Shown here in pieces: positions 11,190 to 22,510 of a stretch of 64,000 nt of DNA. Origin of the DNA: Euryodendron excelsum. Taxonomy: Eukaryota > Streptophyta > Magnoliopsida > Ericales > Pentaphylacaceae. A model generated the notes under the pieces. The model was not told the origin of the DNA. It saw only the letters and a list, made by a program, of their open reading frames with translations, and ran no database searches. The stretch covers positions 35,832,836-35,896,835 of the forward strand of contig CM065381.1 of assembly GCA_033060915.1 (NCBI GenBank), in the 5' to 3' direction. Numbering within the stretch: position 1 is the first letter of the stretch; every line of letters starts with the position of its first letter. The translations under genes and the position numbers were made by a program.

Positions 11190-11255
11190 AGAACTACGAC
11201 TGACCTGATTCTTTCAAAAGGATACGTAGGCAACCCTCATGGGTGCGGTCTCCAC
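11190..11255 (+). other. Conserved U5 module (CTACG ... CGTAGG)
   Basis: ACTACGACTGACCTGATTC, a short A-rich gap, GGATACGTAGGCAACC and CATGGGTGCGGTC. It stands out in every LTR: S1 15,353-15,420, S2 27,668-27,735, D about 30,540-30,605, E 33,312-33,385, F 42,140-42,206, B 3' 62,093-62,155, and cut short in B 5' near 49,395-49,440. CTACG and CGTAG can pair. Role unknown. Confidence 0.75.
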
Positions 11256-11499
11256 ATTTTTCAAATTTTTAATTCTACAACTTCTTTCAAATTTCAAATT
11301 CTACAATCTTTTCAAATCTCCAATCAATTTTTAAATTTTCAATTTCAAATTTCTATTTCCCAAATCTCTCTAATTTCAATTTCCAAATTCAAATTTCTAT
11401 CTTTTTCTTTTCAAATCAAATCAAATCAAATCTCTTTTCTAAATCAATTCTCTTCTATTGCACTTGCATCTCATGCATCATGTTTTTCTAAACGTTGTT

Positions 11500-12005
11500 T
11501 TCAAAGGGAATAGGATTGAACATTAGTTAGTTAAAGACTCTCATAGGTGAATCTAGGGTAGATTGACATGTAGGTACCGAAAGGGCGGGGTAGGGTGATG
11601 GCTTAGTGCATCTTCCCTACACGTAACCAACCTCCGAACCTAGGATTACTGATTTCAAAGACCAAAAAGGAGTTATTTTTCAAAAAAAGGGCTAAATATT
11701 TTCCAAAGGTGGCCAAACAACTTGTTTTTCTTAAAAACCCTCTCTTGAGGAGATATTTTCGAAATCGTTTTTCAAAACCCTTAGTGTAGTCTTTGGATTA
11801 TTCTTAGTTTTTAGGTGACCTAACTCACCTTTATCAAGTTAGGTGGCGACTCCAAATCTTTTTCAAAAGCCCTTCATTCAAATCAAATTTTCAATTCAAA
11901 TCTAGTCACACTCATTCTTCTAGGAGGGTGAGTTCTAACGAGAGAGTACATCATTTTTTCTGCTTGTGTGAGTATTCCTCGAGTGCAAAAAATCTGGGCG
12001 CGACA
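11500..12005 (+). other. Conserved U5 end of the LTR
   Basis: Contains AGACTCTCATAGGTGAATC, GTAGGTACCGAAAGGGCGGG, a CCTAACT...AGTTAGG inverted repeat followed by TGGCGACTCC (11,844-11,853), and the terminal GAGTATTCCTCGAGTGC ... GCGCGACA. This 500-base block is the best-kept part between all LTR copies and fixes their orientation. Confidence 0.8.
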
Positions 12006-12140
12006 GTGGGCTAGGGAAGCAATTGATTGATTAGAATGGAGTTAGGAAGGTTAGTTTAGGGCTTAAATGTGTTTGTGAAGTTTGAATATGAGCCTAGTCG
12101 GGTTAGAGATTTCCGAGCGGGCAAAACTGGAGTGCTTACA
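12006..12140 (-). repeat. Start of the 3' LTR of element D
   Basis: On the minus strand it starts TGTAAGCACTCC then GCCCGCTCGG, the LTR start seen elsewhere, but then diverges. Element A was inserted in it, so the rest should lie left of the window. Confidence 0.75.
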
Positions 12141-12167
12141 AATACTCCTATTTTTTTGTTTTTGCTT
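12141..12167 (-). other. Polypurine tract of element D
   Basis: On the minus strand an A-rich run with AAAAAAATAGGAGTATT ends at the LTR start. Beyond it, the sequence resembles the bases upstream of the tract in A (AAGCAAAGACAAAAAG) on the inverse strand. Confidence 0.65.
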
Positions 12168-12479
12168 ATCAAAGGCAAAAAATGATAAAGTAAGGGTCGC
12201 ATATTGATCGCGAGACGATTAGAGGGACTGAAACAGTTGGAATCTTTGAATTTAGGTACCTTGAACCAACATTCCATCAAGGGGAGATCCCATGATTTTG
12301 AAAGTGATATCTTAAAATTGAAGAGGATCTTTTGAAAACTATTGAAATTGATTTTCCCTAAATCGACATCCCCGCAAGTGGAATGACACTCCTTTGACAA
12401 GAATCAAGGTTTGAAATTGAAGGTGGTTTTTTAAAGTGATTTTGAAATGGCTTTTTGTAACGGATGGGTATGGATTCAA

Positions 12480-14110
12480 AATGGAAGAGTTTGGAGAAAA
12501 ATTTTTGAAACTTGAAACAAAATTTTTTGAAGAAAAAGTTTGAAAAACCTAGAAATGGTTTTGAAAATAAACTTTTTGAAGGAAAGAGTTTAGAAAATCT
12601 AGAGGTTGTTTTGAAGTGAGACTTCTTAAAGGAAAAAGTTTAGAAAATCCAGAAAAGTTTTGAGGTGAAAATTTGAATTGAACTTGAACTTTTTGAGAAA
12701 AAAGCTTTAAAAACTTTGAAACGGGGCTTTTAAACGGGAAAGCCCGAGAAACCGAAGACTTTAATCGAATTTAATCTTTTTGAGGAAAAAGCTTTAAAAA
12801 TCTTGAAAATGGTTTTGAAATGGGGCTTTTGAAGGGAAAAACTCAGGAAACTAAAACTTTAACTTGAATTTGATCTTTCTGAGGAAAAAGCTTTAAAAAC
12901 CGTGGCAATTATTTTGAAATAGGGCTTTTGAAGGGAAAAGCCTGGGAAACTGAAAATTTAATTTGAATTTGATCTTTTTGAGGAAAAAACTTTATAAACC
13001 TTAGAAATTGTTTTGAAATGGGGCTGTTGAAGGGGAACACCCGAAAAACCAGAAATTTGATTTGAATTTGATCTTTTTGAGGAAATTCTTTTAAAAATCT
13101 TGGAAATTGTTTATAAACGAGACTTGTGAAAGGGAAAGCCCGGAAAACAAACTTGAATTGAATTTGATTTTTTTGAGGAAAAAGGTTTAAAAACCTTAGA
13201 AATTGTTTTGAAACTAGGCTTTTGAAGGGGAAAGCTTTGGAAATTAGAAATCTGAATTGAATTTGTTCTTTTTGAGGAAAAAGCTTTAAAAAACTTGGAA
13301 ATTATTTTGAAATAGGGCTTTTAAAGGGCAGAGCCTGAGAATCAGGAAACTTGAATTGAATTTTGAACTTTTTGAGGAAAAAAGCTTTAAAGACCTTGAA
13401 ATTTGACTTGAAACAGGGATTTTGAAGGGAAAACTCGTGAAATTGGAGGTTTGAATTTACCTTAGACTTTATGAGGAAAAAAGCTTTAAAAACCTTGAAA
13501 CTTGTTTTGAAATAGGACCGTTGAATGGGAAAGCCCAGGAAACTGAAAATTTGAATTGAACTTGGACTTTTTGCGAGAAAAAGCTTTAAAAACCTTGAAA
13601 ATGGTTTTCGAACGGGACTTTTGAAGGGAAAACCTCAGAAACCAGAGGTATTAATTAAACTTGGACGTTTTGAGGGAGAAAGCTTTAAAACTCTGGAAAC
13701 TTGTTTTGAAATGGGAATTTTGAAGGGAAAAAGCCCAGGAAATTGGATGTTTGAATTGAAATTGGACTTTTTGAAAGAAAGGTTTTAAAAACCTTGAAAC
13801 TTGTTTTAAAACGGAGCTTTTAAAGGGAAAGCCCGAAAAACTTAAGGTTTGAATTAAAGTTAGACTTTTTGAGGAAAAAAGCTTTAAAAATCTTGAAACT
13901 TGTTTTGAAACGAGGCATTTGAAGGAGAAAGCTCGAGAAACTGGAGGTTTGAATTAAACTTGGACTTTTTGAGAGAAAAAAGCTTTAAAAACCTTGAGGC
14001 TTGTTTTGAAATAGGGTTTTTGAAAGGGAAAGCTAGAAAAATCAGAATTTGGTTTGAATTAAACTTTTTGAGGAAGAAGTCCTAAAACCTTTTAGAAATA
14101 TTTAAAAATT
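12480..14110. repeat. 99-bp degenerate tandem repeat (about 15 copies) in the 3' region of element D
   Basis: CTTTTTGAGGAAAAAGC-like words begin at about 12,689, 12,775, 12,874, 12,973, 13,072, 13,169, 13,266, 13,367, 13,466, 13,566, 13,665, 13,766, 13,864, 13,963 and 14,063. Spacing is 97-101 bases after a shorter first unit. Each unit also has GCTTTAAAAACCTTGAAA, TTGTTTTGAAA and TTTTGAAGGGAAAGCCC. 3' untranslated regions of Ogre elements are known sources of satellite repeats. Confidence 0.9.
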
Positions 14111-14580
14111 TCTTTTTGACTTGGAACTTAAACTGTTGAAGATAGAATGTTTAGAAAATTCATTTTCACTTGAGACTATTGGATTTTTTTTTAAGCAAAG
14201 CGTTTAGGAAATTTGAGACTTGAAACTTCTGAAAGTTTTTAAGCGTGATGGTGTTTTTGAAAGATAGCAAGAAATTTGATTTAAAATTGGAAGTTGTAAC
14301 TTTTGGTGGGAAAAGTTTTGAAAATTTTTGGATTTGAAAATTGATATTGACTTTCGAAAGAAAGCAAGAGTTTTGATCTTTTGAATTTGAAACTTTTTGT
14401 AGAAATAGTTTTGAAAGTAATTTTGGAACTTTGAGAATTAATTTTTGAAACTGACAAAAATCGATTTTGAAAGTGACTTTTTTGAAAATTTTTGAATTTG
14501 GGAGAAAGCAAGGGCTTTTATTTTTGAAAAATTGTGATTTAATTTGGTAAGAATTGTACCTTCGCCTTGAGCATGGGGTG
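14111..14580 (-). other. Element D interior, no gene seen
   Basis: A/T-rich continuation with GTTTTGAAA-like words, decaying out of the 99-bp array, then a unique stretch up to the target duplication GGGTG at 14,576-14,580. Two overlapping minus-strand ORFs here are Ser/Phe/Lys-rich by-products. Confidence 0.6.
14576..14580. other. Target site duplication of S1, left copy
   Basis: GGGTG, repeated exactly at 19,714-19,718 after the LTR end. Confidence 0.93.
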
Positions 14581-17500
14581 TGTCGCACCCAAATTTTTCG
14601 AGGAACACTCACACAAGCGGCAAAAATGCTGTACTCTCTCGTTAGAACTCACCCTCGTAGAAGAATGAGTGCGACTAAGTTTGAATTGAAAATTGGGTTT
14701 GAGTAAAGGGCTTTTGAAAAAGATTTGGAGTCGCCGCCTAACTTGATTAAGGTGAGTTAGGTCACCTAAAAAACTAAGAATAATTCGAAGACTACACTTA
14801 GGGTTTTTGAAAAACGATTTTGGAAAACATTCTCAAGAGAAAGTTTTTTTTAGGAAAAATGGGTTGTTTGGCAACCTTTGGAAAACATTTAGCCCTTTTT
14901 GAAAAATAACTCCGTTTTGGTCTACGAAAATAGTGATCCTAGGTTCGGAGGTTGGTTATGTGTAGGGAAGACGCACTAAGCCATCACCCTACCCCGCCCT
15001 TTCGGTACCTACATATCAATCTACCCTAGATTCACTTATGAGAGTCTTTAACTAACTAATGTTCAATCCTATTCACTTTGAAAACAATGTTTAGAAAAAC
15101 ATGATGCATGATATGCAAGTGTAATAGAAGATAATTGATTTGGAAAAAGATTTGAAAAGAAACTGATTTGATTTGATTTGAAAAGAAAGAGATAGAAGTT
15201 TGAATTTGGAAAAGATTTTGGAAATTGAAATTAGAGAGATCTGGGAAATAGAAATTTGAAATTGGAAATTTGAAAATTGATTGGAGATTTGAAAAGCTTG
15301 TAGAATTTGAGATTTGGAAAATATGGAGGAATTTGAAATTTGAAAGAAATTGTGACCGCACCCATGAGGGTTGCCTACATATCCTTTTGGGAAAATCAGG
15401 TCAGTCGTAGTTCGGACAGAAGTCCGTTTGAAAAGAGATTGATTTGAAAGAAAGAGATTGAATTGGAAATTGAATTGGAAGATTGAGAGATTGGACTTAG
15501 AATAGAAGATTGAAAATTGGAATTTAGAATTTTGAAATTGAAGCGATTGGTTTTTAATTTGAAAAGATAGAACTTGGAAGAAAGATTTAGACTTGTTTTG
15601 GAAAGATGGAGGTTTAGGAAACCTAGACTTAGGAAAGATAGGAGACCTAGGAAAGACTTGAGATTTAGAAAGATTTGACTCGAATGTTGGACTTAGAAGA
15701 TTTGGAAAGATTGGATTTTAGGAAATGTTCGAATTAGGAAAGGTCCGATTTAGGAAAGTTTCGAATTAGGAAAGTTTCATTTTTGGAAAGTTTTGGAATT
15801 AAGAAAATTTCAACTTAGGGAAGTTTCCAAATTAAGATAGTTTCGAAATTAGGAAAGTTTTGAATTAGGAAAGTTTCAACTTAGGGAAGTTTTGAATTTG
15901 GAAAGTTTTCATTTTAGTAAAGTTTTGAAATAGGAAAGTATTGAATTTAGAAATGTTTTGAATTAGGAAAAGTTTAGTTTAAGAAAGGCTTAGAATTTAG
16001 AAAGTTTCAAGTTAAGAAAGTTTTGAATTTTGGAATGTTTTGAAAAAGGGAAGTTTTGAAAGTGGGAAAGTTTAGAAAACAAGGAAGTTTTGAAAATAAG
16101 AAAGTTTTGAGTTTAGAAAGCTTTGGATTTGGAAAGATTTGAAATTTAGAAAGTTTAGGATTTAGAAAGTTTTAGAGTTTTAGAAAATATCGAGATTAAG
16201 GAAGGTTTGAGTTTAGGAAAAGTTTGAAAACTTAGGTTTGAAAAGTTAAGATTTGAAAAGAGGGTAGAATTAGGAAATGGTTGAATTAGGAAAGATTTTT
16301 ATGTTCAAGTTTTGAAAACTTAAGATTTAGGAAAGTTGAGGATTAGGAAGGATGTGAATTAGGAAAGATTTGGATTAGGAAGGGATTGGATTTGGTTTCT
16401 AAAAGAGATTTTGATTTTGTTTCCAAAAACGGAGGATTGGATTTGATTTCCTAAATGGGAATATTTGATTTGGTTTCCTAAAGGGAAGATAGGATTTGGC
16501 AAGGATTTGGAAAGGGAGATTCTAGAAACCCTAGATTTGAAAGTGTAGAATTTTAACGTAGAAAAGAGGTTTTGGAAATGTGTATAGTTTGGATGTAGAA
16601 AACGAGAGATTTTGGAAACCTTGGTCTGGGGCAAAGTTTGAAAACCATGTTTTTGGGAAGAAAATTAGGGTTTCCTAATGGTTAGCTCTAGGGCTTGACT
16701 TGGGCTTTAAGGAAAGAGTTTTTAGGAAAGTGTGTTTTTGGAAACGAAGGTTTTGGAAGGAAATCCTAGAGAGGAGTTTCTAGAGGAAAGATTTTGGAAA
16801 GAGAGTTTTTGGAAATGAAGATTTTTAGAAAGGAATCCTAGAGAGGAATTTTTAGAGGAAAGATTTTGGGAAGAGAGTTTTTAGAAAGATTTTTAGGGAG
16901 CATTTTTAGAAAGTGAATTTTGAGGAAAGAGAGTTTTGGAAAGGAGTTGAAAAAGGGAGTTTTGAAAAATAGATTTTTGGAGAGAGTTTTTAGAAAACAA
17001 CTTTGGAAAGGAGAATTTTAGGAAAGTATATTGAAAGAGATTTTTAGGAAAAGAGTTTTTTGAAAATAGAGTTTTTAGGAAGCGTAAAAACATCTCACTT
17101 TCCTAAAGCGATTCTAACCACAAGAGGGCTAGAACCACTTTAAGAAAGTGGTTTTGAAAACAACGAAAGTTGAAAATATGGACCATGTTGGTTACTTTAA
17201 ATGTAACACTTTCCTAAAGCAACCCTAGCCATGGAAAAGCTAGAATCACCCTAGGACTGTGATTTTGAAAACACGTTTTGAAAAAGAGATTTTGAAGGAA
17301 TTTTGGAAACAAGTTCGAAAACAATTTTGAAAACGAGATTGAAAACGATTTTTGGAAGATGCATGATCATGATATGCACAATGTAATTTTGGAGTTGTGA
17401 ACATACAAGGTTAAGGCTTCACCACATAACCAAGGGGGCCGGACCCATGTGGTCTCCGGTTAGCCTAAAGGAAAGCCCCCGACACGGTGACCCTCCGATA

Positions 17501-17962
17501 GTCTAATCCTACACATGGACTGGGAGTCCCCTTGTTTCAAGCATGCAAAGAAAGGGGGGGAAAGAGATGGGGGATTAAAATAGAGAAAACCCAAGTGGGT
17601 TAGGAGAGAGAAGAGAGAGGGGGAAGTGCGGAAATTTAAATGGAGAACCTACCTTGTATTTTGTTTATTTTACACGCCTTGCTTTCTTCGGTCTTCGTCT
17701 TGACCTTCAATCTTCAATAGCCGCCTTCAATCTTCAAACTTCAAATTGCAACTCTTCAAGTCTTCGAAGGAGGGTTGAAAGTTAGTGTATGAGTGTATGG
17801 GGGTGTGTATGAGTGTATAGGAGGCTAGGGTTTAGAGTATGGTGGCTAGGGTTTGGAAAACCTAGGGAAGCTAAGGTTTAGGAGGTGCTCGAGCTCTGTA
17901 TATCGAATTATATGATTTTTAGATTGAGTTTGCGGATCCTTTTCATGCTGAAAGAGGCTCTG

Positions 17963-17970
17963 TATTTATA
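17963..17970 (-). promoter_or_regulatory. TATA box of S1
   Basis: TATTTATA on the plus strand, TATAAATA on the minus strand, in the context CTCTATAAATACAGAGCC. Two GGCGCC palindromes at 18,023-18,085 lie upstream of it in LTR direction. Confidence 0.85.
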
Positions 17971-19039
17971 GAGGTTGGACAAACCTGGCGCCTGTGGCAG
18001 TGGCACCCGGGCAAAATTGCTCTTGGCGCCACTAGGAGTGGCGCCGGGCCAATTCTTGGCTTGGCGCCATTACTAGTGGCGCCAGCCAGTTAGGAAACTT
18101 TGTAAGTCGGCAAGCAATGTATCTTTGACTAGATTTGGGCGCCTGTACTAGTGACTACCATGTAATTTTTAGCCTGGCTTCACTAAGAGTGACTCCGGAA
18201 AATCCGGGAATGATTTTAAGAGAGCGGGAATAGCCCAGAAGGTTGAAAAAGAGCAGGAACACTTAAAATAGTGTCCTGGAGGTATTTGACTTGAAAAATG
18301 AGGATAAGATGGGTCAGAAAGGTTGCTAGGCCTTTAGGGGCAAAACGGTCAATCAGACTGGGAAACTATTAGGACAGACTCGGACTGTCCCAGAAGAAGA
18401 CTTGGGATTTGGAAACATTATTTAGAATGTTCCCAAAGGTTGCCGGTTTGATACCTAGAGCTGGTGTGGTCAGAAGAGGTGACCGGCCCACTAGGGGCAA
18501 AACGGTCATTTCACACCGGGTTTACCGGAATTGACTCGAAATGATTCGAAAGAATGAAGAAAGGTTGAGAACACTACAAAAAGCAGTCTCAGGAGGTTAC
18601 CGATTTGATACCCAGAGCTGGTGTGGTCGGAAAAGGAGATCAGCCCACCAGGGGCAAAACGGTCATTTTGTACCGGGTTGGCCGGAACTGACTCGGAATG
18701 ATTCGAAAAGGCAGAGGAAGGTTGAGAATACTATAAGAAGTAATCTCAGAAGGTTTCCGGTTTGATACCCAGAGCCGGTGTGGTTCCCGGGGCGTTCGGA
18801 TGCCTAGGGGCAAAATGGTCATCTTGACCGAAAAGTCTCGGAAAAGGCCCAAGGGACAGTTTGGTCATTTTTTATCAAAGTGGGCTAGCAGGTACTGGTG
18901 TTGACCTGGGTTTTGAGTGTTTCCACCACTCTAGTGGCGATCGTCGTGACACAGGGGTTTGTTGGCAATTCCCTATATCGACCTATTTGTGAGTATTTCC
19001 GCTACTCTAACGGTTGTGATGTTTGCGAGTATTTCCGCG

Positions 19040-19500
19040 ACTCGGACCGTCTCGAGGAATAAACTGTCTTGAGAGAGGGATTGGAAGGGGGTCTTATCGT
19101 CTCTAAGAAGACGTGCCTGAGTTGGAACCGTCTCAAGGAATAAACTGTCTCGAGAGAGGGATTGGAAAGGGAACTTACCGTCTTCGAGAAGACGTGCCTG
19201 AGTTGGAACTGTCTCGAGAAATAAACTGTCTCGAGAAATAAACTGTCTCGAGAGAGGGATTGGAAAGGAGACTTACTGTCTTCGAGAAGACGTGCCTGAG
19301 TTGGAACTGTCTCGACGAATAAACTGTCTCGAGAGAGGGGTTGGAAAGGGGACTTACCATCTTCGAAAAGACGTGCCTAAATTTGAACCGTCTCGAGGAA
19401 TAAACTATCTCGAAAGAGGGATTGGAAAGGGGACTTACCGTCTTCGAAAAGACGTGCCTGATTTGGAATAGATTTACCGTCTCGAGGAATCAACTGCCTC
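19040..19500. repeat. 81-bp tandem array in S1
   Basis: CTGTCTCGAGAGAGGGATTGG-like words (shortened here) recur about every 80 bases, about six times, the inverse of the array in A and S2. One unit holds an extra direct repeat AATAAACTGTCTCGAGA near 19,220. Confidence 0.88.
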
Positions 19501-19713
19501 GAGAGAGGGGTTGGAGTCAGAAAGGAAAAGACAATGCCCCTAAGGGCATTTTGGTCATTTTGCCTATATTTGGGCCTGGTGGGCCCGTGAGGCGATGGAC
19601 TAACGGGATTTGGACATAGAAAATCGGTTTCGATTGGAATACGCCCACAATGACTTGAAAACAAGTCTGGACAGAGTGTAGACTGCCGAGCGGTCAAAAA
19701 TGGGATGCTTACA

Positions 19714-19718
19714 GGGTG
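19714..19718. other. Target site duplication of S1, right copy
   Basis: GGGTG, identical to 14,576-14,580. Confidence 0.93.
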
Positions 19719-21325
19719 CCATGGGAAACTGCTTTATGCTTGTGATTATTTGGTCTTGAAGTTTGAAGGAGAGTACATTTCTCTGTCTTTACTTGAGATC
19801 TTTGGAGGATGGAATCCTTGGTGTTTGCTTGATTATTGGGTTTCACTTTTGCTTGTCATGATAGGATTCTTACTGAGATATCTTTTGAAGGATTTTGCTT
19901 CTTTGAAGTCGAGTGTCTTAAGTTGATTTCTGGAGGGAATGAGGTCTCTTTTGAAGAGTTCAAAGTCTTTGGAAGGTCGAACACAATTGGCCGATTTGTC
20001 TTGAATATGATCGAGCAGTTTGAATTGAATGGGAGGTGCAAGGTATGGTATTGCCCACTTTTCATGGTTTGAAAAAGATTTATTCATGCTTGATTGGGAG
20101 GTCGAGTGGAACCGTTGCCCTATTCTCTATTTCTTGTCGGCTATAGATGGAAATCTGGGTTTCTTAGGCATGTGCTTGTGCCGGAGATTGCTTGAGCTTG
20201 CTTAGTTGGTTGCAGGGTGACTTTAGGCCCTTTTTGTGCTCTGCCCTGTTAATTGTTTCCTATTGTAAAGAAATTTTTGTAAAAAATTAGTTTATTTATG
20301 GCAATTCTATTTTGGTAAAATGCATAGGTTTGTACAGGGTGAATGCGTGTCATATTTTTTAATGAATGCACTGGTCTATACAGGAATAGAAGTGAATGCA
20401 TGTCATACTTTTTTATAAATGCACGTGCAGAAATGGAAGTGGATGCATGTCATACTTTTTTTTTTTATGAATGCACATGTTTTATATATGAATGAAAATG
20501 TATGCATGCTTAGGGGTTGCCCTAGGGTTCATGTTATATCTCATAATCAGAGAGACTTTTTGAACTTCTGTTTTTCTTATGGGGTTCTCCGTTCTAGTCC
20601 CACCCTTTTCTTTTCAGGATGTGATAGCACTTCCACCACTCTCAAATATTCAACCTATTGACTCGTTTTTCCCCTCTCTTTTGCTAAAAAGAAAAACCCT
20701 CTTTAATGGACCTCTCGAGTGACTGCCAATATCGCCTTTTGGCAAAGTAACAAGTAGCTTCATTCTTCAATCGGAGAAGACTTTATGTTGGATCATAATG
20801 TAGGCTAAGTTTAAAAGTTGTAAGAAATGAAAGGGATGCAAGCTTAAATCTTCATCTCCAGCAGGAGTTGTATAAACTAGAACCACCTTTTGCAAGAAGT
20901 GAACTTTGCCCTTGTATTTACCTTCTTTTTAGATATTACTATTTATTTGTTTAAGCTCATTTAGACTAAGCATTTTTTCTTGATTTAAGAGGGCTTTCAT
21001 TTGGACAGTAATGTGGGCCTTGTTATGGGGTATTTGAAAGGGAGGATAGACATTTACTAGGCTCCTGAAGACCTATGATCACCTTTGGCAAGTAGGTCTT
21101 ACTCTTATCACTCTTCTGGACTCTCTCTTTATTGAAAAGGTTGCTTCTCTGTTCTCTTTACGTTGCCATGTTGGATGACATAGTCTTCTCTTAGAAATCA
21201 TCTTTCATTAATTGTGTTTAGAAAAATTTCTCCTATTTTCTCTTGATGGAATCCTTTTTTTTTTTTTGTAACTCTTCTCTACTTGCTCTCATGCTTGCTC
21301 TAGGAGATGTCGTCAACATTGCATC
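19719..21325 (-). other. Element D distal interior (antisense-ORF position and post-gag-like region)
   Basis: By comparison with A and B this is where D should carry its antisense ORF (plus strand) and then the region following gag/pol. Plus-strand frames at 19,705-19,926 and 19,836-20,072 are short, overlap, and I do not recognise them. On the minus strand, 20,930-21,100 holds AAAGGTGATC and TCTAAATGAGCT-like words in the order found in B at 54,780-54,930. The rest, including GAATGCATGTCATAC-type short repeats at 20,340-20,460, shows no gene. Confidence 0.5.
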
Positions 21326-21330
21326 TTTTT

Positions 21331-21485
21331 GGAGATCATCATTCTTTCTTGGAGATCACCCTTCATTCATTGCACACTCTCTTGGAGATCACCATTCGTT
21401 TGTTGTGCATTCTCTTGGAGATCACTGTTCATTGCATATTCTCTTGGAGATCATTGTTCGCTGGGTGTACTCTTGGAGATCGTCA
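21331..21485. repeat. 29-33 bp minisatellite in element D
   Basis: TTGGAGATCA-like words at about 21,331, 21,351, 21,384, 21,417, 21,446 and 21,475, with CATTCTC between them. It creates three overlapping false ORFs. Confidence 0.88.
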
Positions 21486-22478
21486 CACATTCATGGTTTT
21501 GCCTTGACTCAGTGTGGGTGGTGATCATTGGGTTGATTTTTTGAAGAAAATGCGACTAGCTCAAGTGGGTTTTGCAAGGGTTATTTTTAATTGTATGGTA
21601 AAGAAAATGAGCGCCTCTCTTCATTTCAAATGGAATTGCTTAGTCTATAATGCTTTTCAAAATTTTAGCAACACCTTTAACAATGGTAAACATTAGTTTG
21701 TGAATCCAATCTTTGCATATACTTGCCACAATGTGGGGGGTGGCTCCAGGTTTGGGTTTCTAAATGAAATTCACCTGCGGCACTAGTTGGTTTACTAAGG
21801 GACTTCATTCTGTTTGGAAGGATAAAATGATGGCTTCTTTTACTTTTGAAGGTTTAGCTACTCACTGCTTTACCAAAACATCCTTAGGGGGTTACTCAGA
21901 CTTCAACAAGCTATATGATTAATTCTCATCTCTCATCCCTTTGTATTTCCCCTCTCTCTTCACTTTCTAATTCTCTTTCCCCTCTTTTTGGAGTCAACGA
22001 TGGTTTCTGTTGAAGATGGTGCTTATGCTATCCCATCCTCCAAGTTAGGATAAAACATTTTAGGGAAAAATTCCTAGAGGAAAACATCATTCATAAAAAA
22101 AAGGCCATGATACAACGATATAAACATGAACACTTCGAACCCTTCTCATTTAGATGATGTTATTTTCATACTCAAATTTGAATTAAAAGCTGAAAGATAG
22201 GTTCAAAAGAAATCCTCCTTTTTGAAATAAGCTTCTCAGACGTGAATCACACCATTTGCCGCATGCCTCCTATGATTGCGCAAGGATGGCTTTAGGAGCT
22301 TGAGGACTAGGTGGAGTGGCAACAAGGTGCTAAGGTCCTAGCTAAGATATGAAATTTTGCGGATGGTTGGTCCATCCCTTCTCATGGATCATGCCTCCTA
22401 ATTAGGGTCATCCTTGCATGAGTTATGAACTGTGTGGGACGCTGTGGGGTCTCCATAGCTTTGGCTGTACTTCTAAGC
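21486..22478 (-). other. Element D region where gag would be expected; no gene seen
   Basis: The stretch lies just downstream (minus strand) of a 3' splice-site-like sequence, as gag does in B, but no gag motif was found in any frame. It is either noncoding by origin or decayed beyond recognition. Confidence 0.45.
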
Positions 22479-22510
22479 CTGAAAAAGGAAAAAAAATAAA
22501 ATAAAATGCA
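22479..22510 (-). promoter_or_regulatory. 3' splice-site-like sequence before the gag position of element D
   Basis: On the minus strand, a long T-rich run ends TTTTTTTTCCTTTTTCAG, then GCTTAGAAG. It matches in place and kind the acceptor before gag in element B (51,627). Confidence 0.55.

Larger units (their letters stand above)
1..12005 (+). mobile_element. Element A: 3' part of a Tat-clade Ty3/gypsy LTR retrotransposon
   Basis: The element enters from the left edge within reverse transcriptase and runs through RNase H, a second RNase H, integrase, a 3' untranslated region, an antisense ORF, a polypurine tract and a 5,269-bp 3' LTR that ends at 12,005. Two RNase H domains in tandem before integrase are the known hallmark of the plant Tat clade (Ogre, Retand and relatives). 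An antisense ORF between pol and the 3' LTR is also known for that clade. The base order after the LTR (GTGGG at 12,006-12,010) should be the target duplication, but the matching 5' side is outside the window. It sits in the 3' LTR of element D. All its ORFs carry stops, so it is not autonomous now. Confidence 0.93.
6737..12005 (+). repeat. 3' LTR of element A (5,269 bp)
   Basis: Starts TGTAAACACCCC and ends CTGGGCGCGACA, so it has TG...CA ends, placed directly after a polypurine tract. Order inside: a short start block also seen as the edge of every other LTR here; an 81-bp array; a 157-bp array; GGCGCC palindrome; TATA box; telo-boxes; splice-donor-like site; about 2 kb of CTTTCCTAA-type sequence; a conserved CTACG/CGTAGG module; and a conserved U5 end. 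U3 is thus about 1.84 kb and R-U5 about 3.4 kb, very long even for Tat elements. Subfamily I, with S1 and S2. Confidence 0.92.
14581..19713 (-). repeat. S1: solo LTR, minus strand (5,133 bp)
   Basis: On the plus strand it begins TGTCGCACCC (the inverse of the LTR end) and finishes GGGATGCTTACA (the inverse of the LTR start). Perfect 5-bp duplication GGGTG on both sides shows a complete insertion later reduced to one LTR by recombination between its two LTRs. Carries the subfamily I layout with about six 81-bp units. Confidence 0.95.

Noticed and set aside
19705..20072. Plus-strand ORFs as the antisense protein of element D
   Set aside because: Position would fit, but the first begins inside the S1 end, frames overlap and no PMD motif is seen; left as unrecognised sequence.
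21243..21544. Three overlapping plus-strand ORFs with LGDH/LEI repeats
   Set aside because: They translate the 29-33 bp minisatellite; all frames are open.
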